Positions 23,080 to 34,534 of a stretch of 64,000 bases of DNA are shown piece after piece; the stretch's first letter is position 1, and each line of letters starts with the position of its first letter. Position numbers and translations under genes: made by a program. The notes beneath the pieces are model-generated. The model was not told where the DNA came from. It was given only the letters and a program-made list of their open reading frames with translations, and did not search any database. Origin of the DNA: Linnemannia hyalina (Eukaryota > Mortierellomycota > Mortierellomycetes > Mortierellales > Mortierellaceae); the NCBI GenBank assembly GCA_019671135.1, contig JAHRHY010000026.1:434001-498000 (forward strand). Direction: 5' to 3'.

Positions 23080-26000
23080 TGTTTTGTTCTGTAGTGAAAT
23101 ATTGCCGGAGGTGGTAGTTTGTCGTTAGGCATAGTAAGGAAGAGTCCATGACGGTCAAGCAGATTGGATCAATTGACACGGCAAGAGACATCATAGATAA
23201 ATAAAAGAACAAAGCTAATGGATCTGATGCGCTCAACCAAACGGTCCTCCCTATTACTTCCTCTCACTCTCGCACAATCTAATTTTCGTGTTGGTTCGCT
23301 TGTGGCTAGACACTTTCTCCAACCATTTCTCACTGTATTCTTTGCACTCTTTTGTTCATACCCCTTCGTTTTCGCCATCTGATGCATCCATGTCTACAAT
23401 ATCCAAATGCTTCTTCATTTCCCTCTCACAGAGCACCCTTCTTGTGTAGGGATCAGACCACCATTGTGATAATACCATGGGAGGAGATGTCCACACGCTC
23501 CAGAGAATAACAACAAGAGCACGGTGCTTTAAACCACCACCCCAGATCTCGATCATTTGTGTTTCGATCTTTCAGAGAGATCTTTTTTTTGATGTCGTTC
23601 CGCTTTGATTTTTTTTTTTACCTCTGTTCGTGGGGGAAGAGGGGGATAAAGTCAAAGAAAAAAGAGCAGGAATGTGTATGAAATGTGCACTGAAAGTAAG
23701 CAAAAAGAAAGAAAAAAGAAAGAAAAAGAAGAGGAGTAAAAGAAACAAAGAATCTCAATCGGCGTTTATTACTTCCTCTCTTTCCTCTCAATTCTTTCTT
23801 TTTCCTCTCGGCCTTGCTCATCGACTGATCTCCCCTCTTGCCATAGAGACTATGTGGTCATCAGGAGCAAAAAGGCAGCCATATTCGCCACCTCTCTTAC
23901 TTTCATGTTTTGTGTTTCCCTTCTGTCGTTCCCCTTCTCTCACCCCTTCGAGAAAAGTAACGAAAAGTAAGGGTGTGTGAAAAATCAAATAATACTCTTT
24001 CCCCTCGATCCTCCTTGATCTTTCCTCTTTCCCCCTCCTTTTCACTTCGCTCTGATAATGAAATGTAAAAAAAATACTCATTGTGCAAGGGGTGAAATGT
24101 ATTCACCAAACATACATAGCAAGAGGAGGGGGGGTATATGAGAGTGTGGGTAGAGAATGAGGAAGGAAAGAGGGGGTGAGTGAAAATGATAGGAATAGTA
24201 TTTTCTCTAGGTCCTTCCTCCACACAAATAAATCGATTAGAGCTGTTCATTCATTTTCCATTGCCCCCCTTTTTTTTCTATGTGGGAAATTGCTCTCTTC
24301 ATGTTCTACATCTCTTTGTGGAACCAAAATAAACAAGCAGGCCTATGCAAAAGCGCATGCGTGAAATAGAGTATGTCATCCTGCCTCCCACTCCCTGCTT
24401 CCCTCTCTTTTCCACTTACACGCTCTTTTCACTTCCCTCTCCCCTCTTCTCAATGGGATTCATTTAACCATGCACCCAAAACAAAACAATAAAAAAGTGG
24501 AATCAACGTTACCTCGTGCATGGCTGATTTCTGAAGCATCATCTCACTCAGGTTGGAGTCGTATCTCGGTTGGTGTAATGCGAGAGCGTGTTGTGAGGAG
24601 GGCGGTTGAGAAAAGGAGAAAAGGAGAAAAAGGAAACTGGTAGGTCGAGAGAGACGGGGAGATAGGATGAGAGGGAGAAGGAGCGATCTCAATATTGGAA
24701 ACGCGTCTGTCAGTTGAGATAGGGCGGAGAGAGGCGGACTAACCGATCAGATTTTTTCAAGGTGAAATGTGGTCGGGTTAAGCCTGTGTTGTTGCAAAGT
24801 TGAGGGCGAAGTGATGATTGTTGCTCTTTGTTTTATGAGCTTGAAATGTATGTGTATGAGGGATGGGTAACAAGAGAGGACGCGTGTTTGAGTGGGTAGG
24901 GAGAGGGGTATGAGGAGAGATGTGAGTGAGAGAAGGAAAGAGGGAAGGATAGAGATTGAAGTTGAACAAGAGAAACCGGATTTAAAAGTTGTATCAGCGA
25001 TATAGAAAAGGGAATAAAAGGGCGTGGGTGCTATCTGGCGTGAAATGATGAGAGCGAGCGAATTCAAGGAGAAGAAGGAGGTTGCAGAGAATGGGAAACG
25101 GGAAGGAAAGAAAGAGGGGCAGAGTGAGGGATAGATGTAAAAAAGTAAGAGGAAGAAAAAAGGCTAGATCTAGGAGACGAAAAAGAAAAAAAAAGGGAAA
25201 GGAAAGAAAGTAAGGGTCGGTTGAGGATTGAACAGAACGAGCAACGATGAACGACTCGATGATATGGGCCATGGAGATAAAAAAGGGAGCGAACTACATC
25301 ATTTTTCTTTTTATTCAGCATGCCTCCTGTTAATTTATTTTGGCATGTTTCTTAGAATACTCTACAAAGACATGCCTCCGTGCGCCACACCCACCATGGC
25401 TGTCATGTCGGATAAGAAGACCGGTGTTACAGGGCTGGTGAATAGGATTACAGGAAGCAATGGTACATGACATAGCCTGAGGCATAGAAGCATTTGGACA
25501 TGGTCATTGATAGCAAACATTGCACTAGGCCATGTCTTGGTGCGTCAGAAACATACGACAATCACGGCAATATGCCATACTTCCAGATCATACCTTCCTT
25601 CGTTAGAACTATATTTAAGCATACGCGAATAGAGGGGTGGGTAATTACGGAAAACATGAAGGACTACATTCAAGCAAGATGGTTGTTTACGTCTAATGCT
25701 GAGGACGAGGGGAAGTGAGAGAGCAAAGTCAGAGAAAGAAAGGATGGCACTCCATCGGACAACAGAGAAGCCTTTTTCTTTTGCCTTTTGCCCGTTCATA
25801 TTCCAACTTTGAGCAGCTATCGAGGACAAGAGAAGAGACAGCAGTTCTCCTTTTTCCTGCCCCCTTTTCCCATTCCTCTTCGTCTATTTTCTTAGGAAGG
25901 AGGGCGTTGATGTGCTATGCATCTATCTTTTTCAAGGACCAAAAAAAAACATTTCATTCAGTTCAATGTTCAATTGGGCCTTTCCTCCTTCCTCCCAGGG

Positions 26001-27333
26001 GCGACAACTACACCGAGGACAAAGAGCAAAAAGGAGAACCTGAAGGGTTTACAAAAGGGAATGCGAAAAAGGAGGCCAAGAGGGAAAGGAAGTGGATGTT
26101 AGTACTGTCAGCCTCTCTCCCTTCTCTCCTGAACTTTTTTTTTTTGGTTCTCCCACTCTTTTACTATTCTAATTTCTCTTCTCGTGAAATACTGTGCCAT
26201 GGGCTTTCTTCGTTAAAAGTAAAATGAATGAAACATATCAATCAATGACTTCTCTGTTCATGTAGCCAAAGCAAACAACCACCACCTACCCAACCACCCA
26301 CCTACCCAATCACCCAACCACCATGAATCGTGTCGATATATTCACCTCGGCGCAACAATAGCAGCTGGCTAACTCGGTGCGCTTTCTTCAATTTCTTACA
26401 TTTACATTCCACATCACAACCAATAAGGCAAAACGATACACCAGTAGAAGGGAACAAAGAAGTAAATCGTCTTGTATCGTCGTCTTGCTTTTTTTCCCTT
26501 GCATTTTATTGCTGTTTACAAAAGTCCATCAGCGCAGCCTTTGGAGTAGTTGATATGGAAAGGAAAGGAAGGTAGCGAAGGAAAGAAAAGGGCAAGCTCG
26601 AGGGAAGAAAGGAAGCATAATCTAGTTTTTCAATTACACACATGCACGACACTGCGTGCTCATTTTGCCATACCGCGTCATGAGAAATACCTCGAGGGTG
26701 GGAATTAAGTGATGACAGAGACGCGTATTGGCCACTCACAATGAGTGCTCTGATGTAATGCGATATTTTCGTTTGCCAACTCCCCCTGCCTAGGTCGTCG
26801 AGTTGATGAGGAAGACCCTCAAATGGACTGTTGCTCCTCCACCCTACAGTTTCTCTCCCACATCTCGACTCGAAAGTGCCGTTAGCCAAGATCACTACCA
26901 CCCTCCTGTCTATGTTTCCAGGACCCGCGCTTCTTTATTACCTCAAGCGAAGGGTAGAATTGAATAGAGGGCGATCACTGTTCGAATCTCCTTCCACTCT
27001 ATTGTATTTGCGCGCAATTTTCTCTATTTCTTTACCCACTTATCAGATCCGTTCGCCGCAAATGCAGGTCTCTGCACCTCTTTACTATCACTTCCAGCAA
27101 CCTTGAATGAATTATAGGTTTCCATATATATCTCCTGCCTGTCCAAAGCAAAATGTCGCAGAGATGACCCCGTTGACAGATCTCGTTTCTTTTTTATTAG
27201 TTATACATCTCGTCCAGAAACATTTTTCCTTGCTCCTGGTCTCTGTGGTGGACAATAGGTCCAAACGCGGAAAAAAGAAAAGAAAAGAAAAGAAAAAAAC
27301 GCTTGGTGTTACATGTCGTTCAAGTAGAGGTCG

Positions 27334-27366
<33 letters not shown>

Positions 27367-27478
27367 GAAAAATGACTTCTGTGGTTGTGGTTCTCCTGTT
27401 TTCGATCGCCTGTAATACGTTCCGCATTGCGCCTGTCTGCCTCATTCTTGACCAAATTGCCAAACCCACAGCACACGT
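23080..27478. other. Long gene-poor stretch with polypurine/polypyrimidine blocks
   Basis: No frame here looks like a protein. The strand composition switches in blocks: pyrimidine-rich on the plus strand at about 23760-24450, and purine-rich at about 24590-25220. A 28-base poly-A run lies at about 27336-27363, and short CA/CC repeats (accaccta, acccaacc) near 26280-26320. It probably contains long promoter or leader sequence for the minus-strand gene ending at 22321, or a non-coding transcript. Neither is shown by the sequence. Confidence 0.4.
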
Positions 27479-28274
27479 TTAGTACAACTCGCCAAACTCG
27501 GCAATGTCAACAGAGAAGCCCTGATCGCTCAACATGCGGTGCTTTGTCTTTTCCCGCTTGACCTTGGCCTCCATTTCCTCCCGCTGGATCTGGAGCACAT
27601 CCTCAACTGGCACCTGGCGCAGCGGTGACTCATCTTCCTTGTCTTCATCCTATTTGGTTGTAATAACATAAGCGTTAATTGGTGTGGTGAACGGATATGG
27701 GCATGATGATCCTGGAGAAGTCAGAAAAGGGACGGTTAACGTACGATCTCGCCAAGGAGGACGACGTTCTCGCCACGGATGATAAAGATGCCACGGGGGA
27801 TGTCTCCGTAGGTGTCGGCAACGTATATCCTCTCAATCGTATCCTGGAGTACCAAGTTAGCTATTTTTGTTGGGGTGATAATAACGACAGGAGCATGGAA
27901 ATAAGTTCATAGTCCCGTTTGTTCTCTTGTCCAACATCGTCTGTCCTTTTGTGCTGTACATATAAAAATGTGGTTATTACCGAACTGGTCAAAGGAGCGA
28001 AGGATTCCAATCAGCTTTCTTCCGTCCCTGAGCACAACCAGCAGCTTCTCTAGGTGGTCGTAATAAGCCAACAAAAAAGAGGCGCGTGTTAGTATTGGCG
28101 GTAGTTCATTGAAATTCCTGATGCCTCCTCAAAGAGCAAATCTCTGTGGCGCCTGATGCGCAACAAAGAGTACAAAGCATGAAGAAGAACATGAAATGTC
28201 CATGGCTGATGTTACGTACTGTCGACGCTGTCGACCAGACTGGTCGAGGTGGTGAAGATCTGAAAGCTGTCCAT
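27479..28274 (-). CDS. LSM1: LSm1, subunit of the cytoplasmic LSm1-7 decapping complex
   Basis: Four exons, 28274-28220, 28049-27981, 27860-27745 and 27649-27479, give 136 residues, close to the usual 130-odd. The Sm1 motif reads [28 protein letters not shown] and the Sm2 motif [19 protein letters not shown]. The GDIPRG and ERI segments and the long charged C-terminal helix ([15 protein letters not shown]) are specific to LSm1 rather than Sm B, D or LSm8. LSm1 defines the ring that binds oligoadenylated mRNA 3' ends with Pat1 and activates decapping in P-bodies. It is divergently oriented to the penta-EF-hand gene with about 860 bases between start codons. All splice sites are GT-AG and keep the frame. 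Confidence 0.93.
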
Positions 28275-29137
28275 TGCCTGTGTGTATGAATGTTCTGCGA
28301 GTATGTGTGATCCTTGGTGTTGTAGTCCTTAATGCTTGCTTGCTATGTTCTTTAGCGGTGTTTTTCCAGAAAGCGGGTGTTTAGTTGTTTGATGAGAGAG
28401 TAGTTGAGAAAAGAAGGTGATGATGGAGCGAGCGAGATAACTACGGCCTGCCTGTCGTTCCTTTGAGCCAGCAGCAAGTTCACACAAGTCAAGCAGGCAG
28501 GTGACTGCTTATCCTCACGCTCAATTATGGATTTCGATCGCCAAATGGAAGGGAAAAGGTGTGTGCCTTTGTACCGCCATTTCATTGTTCCGTCCGTGTG
28601 TCAACGAGGGTGTCTTCTCTCTCGGCAATGCTTTTTCGGGTCGTGTAAGCCATTGAGAAACAACAACATAATAAGCTGTGGGTGGCAATAATAGGCACTG
28701 GGTACACATGAGTATCAATAGCAATGGTAAGGGCACGTTCCTGAGGGATTTGTAACTGTTGTTTTTTCTCGGGCTGGGTGTCACTCGGGCACGAACAAAA
28801 CAAAGAGGAAGGACCGCCAAGAAAAGTAAAGGTTAACTTGACGGCGTGTTTGTGTATGTTTGTTTTGTTTGTGAACAAGGTGCAACAAAGGGCTCACTCT
28901 TTCGTCCTTCTTGTCGTTCATCTCTCTCTCTCTCTCTGGGAGGTGTGGCTGGGGGAATGAAAAGACAAAGATCGTGTGCCATAACCGTCATTTTTCAAAA
29001 GGAGGTAGACTCGACTCTTTTTTTTTTCCTTTTCTTCTTTCTTCTCCTCTTTCTTCATCAACAAAACTCATTCTCTCTCCCTCTTTCCCTCTCTCATTCA
29101 CCTTCCTCTTCTTTTCTCCTCCATCCACACAACCAAC
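28275..29137. promoter_or_regulatory. Divergent intergenic region between LSM1 and the PEF gene
   Basis: The region is purine-rich on the plus strand at about 28385-28430, which is CT-rich in the LSM1 sense. It is CT-rich on the plus strand at about 28918-28937 and 29018-29125, just before the PEF start codon. No gene lies between, so both promoters must be here. Confidence 0.55.
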
Positions 29138-31337
29138 ATGTCCTACAACCAAGGATACAACCAAGGGTACCAGCAACAAGGCTACGGCCAACAGCAGCAA
29201 CCCTACGGCCAGCAACAGGGATATGGTCAACAGCAGCAGCCCTACGGGCAACAGCAGGGTTATGGCCAGCAACAAGGATATGCTCAGCAGCAGGGGTATG
29301 CTCAGCAGGGTCAGCAGGGTCAGCAGGGTCAGCAGGTTCAGCAGGTTCAGCAGGCTCAGCAGGGTCAGCAAAACTCGTACCAGCAGCAGCACCAGCAGTA
29401 CCAGCACCAGCAGCAGAACCCAGGTAACTTTTAGGAAAAGGGGTTGGAGAGGAAGTAAAACAACGGGCAAGCAACCGACATGGAACAAACATGACCCGTT
29501 GAGAAAAAAATGAGGAGGGAGGGAGAAGGGCGAAGGCGTGCATCGTACGGGAGGAAGTATGGGAGGTGTTTTTTTCTGTCTTCTATGGTCTTCTACAAGG
29601 GCAGTAAATAAGGGCTGTTATTTTTTCTTTTTGTCATTGTTGCTTGACGACGACACCGCAGCCACATGGATGATCTCTGACAGCAACCTACACTCAGCTA
29701 TCGACCGAGGATACGATGTTACGAACGATGATGTTTAGCAACAACAATAAACAACAAGCGGCAACAATGAACGCATTATGATGACCAACGACACACGCTA
29801 AACACTAACGCCCACTCTCTTCCCTCTTCTCCGGCCCTTTTTCCGTTTTCGACAACAAAAAATAGCCGCGCCAGACCAGAGCGCAGAACTTCGCAGGTGG
29901 TTTGATGCCGTCGACGCCGACAGATCGGGACAACTCAGCACCGAGGAGCTCCAGAAGGCCCTCATCAATGGTATGTTTCCTTTTGTAGTGTTATTAACAC
30001 TTGTATGCGTGTACTTGTTATTGGCATTTTTGTGAGCGCTGACCAATTGCTCAGTGAGAGTACTTGCCGGCGTACTTTTCATACACCACACACCCCAACA
30101 AAAGAAAGGGCGCGGAACCAAATAAGGGTGCATACCAGAAGAACGAGGATGACCAGGATGCCCACTTGGCAGGATGGAGCAAAAGAAGGAGAGCGAGTAT
30201 GCGTCTCTCTTGTTTTTAACATCAGAAACCACGCAAGGAGGAGCTAACGAGACTAGCCTGATGACGGCGAGAAAGATGATCCTGTCATTCGTCTTCGTTA
30301 AGACACATGGCTGAAGTGTTTTTCACTCCTTTGGCTGTTGTCGTGATTGCTTACTGACGCCCTCCTTCCCTTCCCCTTATTAGGTGACTGGTATGTTCAA
30401 GTGGACATGACTAGGGAGATGATAGATGCGCTATTAATAGATCACAAGTCAGCTCAGGAACCGGCCTGGAACGGCTCTTTACTCGAACGCGTTCAAATTC
30501 GCTTCTTTGAAATGAATTACCACACGGGGGGGAAGAGAGCAAATGCAGGCAGGGGGGGAACTGTATCCGCTATTAACCCTTGCTGCACCATCTTTATTAC
30601 ATTTGGATGAATAGGACCCCTTTCAACTACGAGACTGTCCGCCTCATGATGAACATGTTCGACACCGGTACGACTCTCCTCTTTTCTCTCTTCTCACTGT
30701 TTGCAACTCTCTGTACAACTTACCACTTTTATTAACCCCTCGTTCCCCATACTGAACCCACATGATTAATAGACAACTCAGGAATGATCAACTTTGCAGA
30801 GTTCTCAGGATTGTGGCAGTACATTGAGGAGTGGCGCACCTGCTTTGCGGCCTTTGACCAGGACAAGTCCGGGTCGATCGATTTCAACGAGCTCAAAACC
30901 GCCATGCGCTCCTTCCGCTACAACCTTTCCGATGACTTTTTGCGCCTACTCATCAAGAAATACGACCGCACCGGTACGTTTTTCCTTGCTTTCTGGAAGG
31001 AAAAGGGTGTTTAATACGTGTTTATTAATTGTGGTGGTTGACTGATAATGCCTTCGCTTTTCTTCAACGTGGTGAAATAGGCAAGGGCGATGTGTCGTTT
31101 GATAACTTTGTGCAGATTGCTGTTACGGTCAAGTCGTTGACCGATGCCTTTATGCGCATTGACAAGGAGGGCCGCGGCTACGCCACCATCGGCTACGAGC
31201 AGGTAACTCATTGCTTTGCGTTGAATCCTTTGCTCACAATTGGATCTGTCTCATGATTTCAGTTTACTTACACAATTTCTTTTATTTTTTTCTTCATTAT
31301 CGAATAGTTCTTGGAGCTCGTTGTTACCAACCGGTAG
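29138..31337 (+). CDS. Penta-EF-hand calcium-binding protein (ALG-2/peflin type)
   Basis: Seven exons, 29138-29423, 29866-29970, 30384-30390, 30615-30667, 30773-30973, 31081-31202 and 31308-31337, give 267 residues. Residues 1-95 are Gln/Gly/Tyr repeats (YGQQQ units), as in peflin and group I PEF proteins. Five EF-hands follow: DADRSGQLSTEEL, then DTDNSGMINFAEF, DQDKSGSIDFNEL, a degenerate DRTGKGDVSFDNF and a weak C-terminal one. The NGDWTPF segment before EF2 is conserved in the family and needs the 7-base third exon. Family members bind calcium and dock on ESCRT/ALIX-type or COPII partners through the fifth hand. Exon 1 is followed by a donor GTAACT, and all other sites are GT-AG. The CT-rich leader ends just before the ATG. 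Confidence 0.92.
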
Positions 31338-31908
31338 ATGGTCTGCTTCACAGGGTATGATGATCTGCAACGGGATGGACAACCGCAGCAATCCCTCCAG
31401 AGCATGGGAGTGTAGTTGTCTAACAACCAGCAACCACATATTGAAGTAGTAAAGTCAAAAGTCAACGAAACTGGGGACGAGCAAACGTTGGGATGAATGT
31501 TTTGGTGCAGTTATTGGTTGTGATGGTTGTCGTTTAGCCCAATGGTGGTTCCATGGCTCGCAGGAAGTGTTTGTTAGAAAAAATTCCCTTTCGAGAAGTA
31601 GATTGGGCTGACAACCATCCAGCACTCCCCTTTCTTGCTCAAAGTTTAAAAGTTAGTTTTGCGCCCATGTCAGGCGCTCTTTTCACACGTCTTCTCCACA
31701 CTCTTCAACATTCACACAAGCCAAGTCTCTCCCCCTTGCCGTCAGGAATCAGAACACCACAGCACGTATTCACTTCTTCCAAGGACGTAACCAACTCACA
31801 GCCTAACAACCAACCACCCCAACCGACCTCCATTCATCCTTTCCTTTCCTTTCCTCGCCAGGGGCTCATTGCATTCAACTCACAGAGACGGAGCAGCTAT
31901 ATACAACA
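31338..31908. other. 3' UTR of the PEF gene and promoter of the DUF202 gene
   Basis: No coding frame is supported. A CT-rich stretch (ccttttcctttcctttcctc-like, about 31838-31860) precedes the ATG at 31909. Confidence 0.45.
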
Positions 31909-32513
31909 ATGTCGCATCCACACTTGACAGGTCCTCGGAAACACCGCCTCTACCGCGGGCATCGAGCCCGGTCCCTCAACATCACCGAAGAAGAGCTCGT
32001 CGAGGTCCGAGGTACATTCATAGTTCTTCTCACTAGCATTCATACAGAATGCAACGTGTGGCTTCTTGATCAGGGGGGGGGGGGGAGGGGGTGACCCTGA
32101 AACCTCTCGACGCTTTGTAATCTCAACCCCCTCCGTATCTAACACAGACACCCTCACTCTCTTCTTCACCACCCTGTCTTTTTCTCTTTCCTTCCCCCCT
32201 ACTCCTCCAAAACACACAAATAGCCCGCGAAAGGACATTCGACGGAGCGTACTGGCGAACAGCCATGAAATCCTTCTCGATGGGGATGATTATCATCCGG
32301 CTCTTCACAAAATCCTTCTACAAGATCGGGATCATCTTTGTCGCTTTTGGAATGGCTATGCTCGGGATATCGGTGTTGAGGAGAAAGGCGGCGGGGGATG
32401 TGTTTGATCAAAGGAAACCGTTTGAGACGAGTGGGTTTTGGGTTGCTGTCACTACAGGTGTTACGACGGTGGCGTATGTTATTATGTTTGTTTTGATTAT
32501 GAATTTGAGCTGA
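31909..32513 (+). CDS. DUF202 small membrane protein
   Basis: Two exons, 31909-32011 and 32224-32513, give 130 residues. After a basic N-terminus, RARERTFDGAYWRTAMKSFSMGMIIIRLF matches the DUF202 signature (xxERTxxxWxRTxxxxxxxGxxxxxxF). Two further hydrophobic segments follow (IGIIFVAFGMAMLGISVL and WVAVTTGVTTVAYVIMFVLI), so three membrane helices are likely. Related fungal proteins include the vacuolar DUF202 family around Vtc1, but this protein has no SPX or kinase-like domain. The intron contains a long poly-G run near 32073-32090. Role unknown. Confidence 0.82.
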
Positions 32514-32922
32514 GGAGATGGTGGGTGGTAGGAAAGGTTGGAAGGGAAAAACGTTGGGAGGCTCAGGAGAAGTGACAAGAACAATGAAACACACAATGCG
32601 GATCAAATTCACCCCGCGCAGTAGGATGACACCCTTCTTTTCTCCCCCCCGCCATCTTATCCACTTGCTGAGACCTGCGCCGGTTACCGTCAATTCCTCG
32701 TCGCAGGAGACAGGCACGCTGTTTTGTATTTTGTTATCTTACAGCGTTTTGTACAATACATACCCATTTTTTTTGAATGATCTATTTCAATGCCTTTAAT
32801 GCAAAACTTGTTGATGATATAAAAAAAAACACGCTCACAAACAACAAGCGTCCCTCCTCTCACTACCACCAATACTCCTTTCCCGATCCCGAACATCCCC
32901 TCTACTAAGCCCTAAATCTCCT
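32514..32922. other. Convergent 3' regions of the DUF202 and mL50 genes
   Basis: The genes on either side both end here. AT-rich segments around 32760-32830 could hold both polyadenylation sites. No gene is seen. Confidence 0.45.
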
Positions 32923-34173
32923 TTACAAGAAGCGCTTGTTGGTACGCTTGCGGTCCTCAGCCTTAACGCCCTTGGCCTTGACATAAGGGATGAACAACAT
33001 ATTAGGGGGAAAGGAGTCCTGGTTCTTTTGGAACCATTCTGCAACGACGTGGCCCTTGGGGTTTTCCGAAGCGTCCTCAGATGCGGAGGACAGGGAGAAG
33101 AGGGTCGAGTGGATGTCTTTGAGGGTTTGGATAGTCGAGATGTCCTTGTTGGGGATCTCGTGGCCGGTTTGCACTGCGATCGCCTTCATAACCTGTTGTT
33201 TGGCGTGTTTTGTTATGGGTGGGTGAGCGGTAGTTGGTTATTTCCGTTTGAAGATGAATGTTGAGGAAAAGGTAGTATTGGCCGTCCATGAAGTAGAAGA
33301 AGTAATATCCACGTCCATGTGTGTGTCGAGAATGTTGTACAGCACATAACAGTGAGAAAAGAGAGTTAGTTAGTAAGAAACACTCTACACACACATTCAC
33401 ACCACATATCCAAAAAACAACAACAGCAGAACAATGAAAAAAGGCAACAACAGACAGTTAAAAAAAAAACACGGAAAAAGAAAGAGAACGTGCCTGGAAC
33501 TTGATCTTGGGGTCGTCGAGTTGGATCTTGTTGAGGTGAGTACCGGCGGCGGTGTTGACAAAGGGAGCAGCGGCCGATCGGATCGACTCTTCCAATTCCT
33601 CAGCACTCAACTCCTTGCGCTCGCTCTTCCAGCTATTGGTAGTTCCATTAATGAAGTTCGGAAATAAATGCCTGGTCAGTGGATGGTATGGTCTCGCCAA
33701 ACTGACAGGCGTTCCTGCGCAGGGAGGGGTTGTAGTCTCTCATTATCCTTTTATGCGTCACGCATTATCCTGAAGCATAAATAACTAGTTTCTGGCAATT
33801 GCAGTTTTTTTTTTTCCTGTGCTTCCGATATCCTTTGTCCCTGTTCGTCTTTGTGTCCCTTTCTCGCGAGTACCGAAAATAAGCCCAGTGGGGTATTATT
33901 TTACCTGGGGACGGAAGCCTCCTCCTCCTCAATCTCGACATTCAACTCCTCCTGGGCCTTGGCAACCTGCGCCGGTGAGCTCTTGACATCTTCCTGTTTC
34001 GTCGTCTTGGCGAAGGGGTTGAGTCTTGACAGGAATCCACGCTTCTCTTCCTCGGCGGACAGGGTTGTGGTGTGGAGGGATGCTGATGCGGAGGCTCTGT
34101 ATGGTGTGAAGGTGGTGGCGGTGCGGAGGGGGACCCTGGTGATCAGGCCGACTAGTGACCGTGTCTGCTGCAT
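32923..34173 (-). CDS. MRPL50: Mitochondrial large-subunit ribosomal protein mL50
   Basis: Three exons, 34173-33905, 33671-33494 and 33192-32923, give 238 residues. The N-terminus (MQQTRSLVGLITRVPLRTATTF) is Arg-rich and lacks acidic residues, as in a mitochondrial presequence. The middle region SAEELEESIRSAA... and the KFQVMKAIAVQTGHEIPNKDI segment match the mL50 domain, where a KFxVL...TGHxVPN pattern is usual. The second intron begins with GC (CAG|GCACGT) and ends with AACAACAG. Using it keeps the frame and gives the conserved KFQVMKA junction, while no GT site nearby does. mL50 sits on the surface of the mitoribosome large subunit. Confidence 0.75.
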
Positions 34174-34534
34174 CCTTGTATGTTGGTTGTACTGGTGAAG
34201 TAGGTGTGGTAATGAATGAAAGGAAGAAGTGGGGGCAGTAGGTGTCCTTGTGTTTTTGTGTCCGAGGGAGTAGAGGGGTAAATGGGGTGACAGGGGAGCG
34301 GGACAGTAGTCAAGAGTGGCTTAGCTGTGTTTACCGATCCATTTCAATGTTGTGTGTGTTCGTGGGCGAAGAAGGATGGCCAGGAGAAACATAGAAAATT
34401 AAAGGTTCATTCACAGACACCAAGAGAGGTAGAACGCGTCGAAAGAGTATTTGTTTCTATTGTAAAAAAAAAAAAGGGGAGCGAAGGATCGACTATGGAG
34501 AGAAGGGATATGAGAACAAAGAAGAACAAAAAAG
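34174..34534. other. Promoter of mL50 gene and 3' end of the secreted-protein gene
   Basis: The region is purine-rich on the plus strand, including gaaagg and a poly-A run near 34460, so it is CT-rich in the sense of the mL50 transcript. No gene is seen. Confidence 0.4.

Noticed and set aside
26960..26990. TTCGAATC-like sequence considered as a tRNA T-arm
   Set aside because: No acceptor stem, D-arm or anticodon arm can be placed around it. No tRNA or rRNA gene was found in the window.
28846..29513. Two other-frame readings over the Gln-rich PEF exon
   Set aside because: Repeats of a trinucleotide-biased exon give long open frames in all phases. Only the YGQQQ frame connects to the EF-hand exons.
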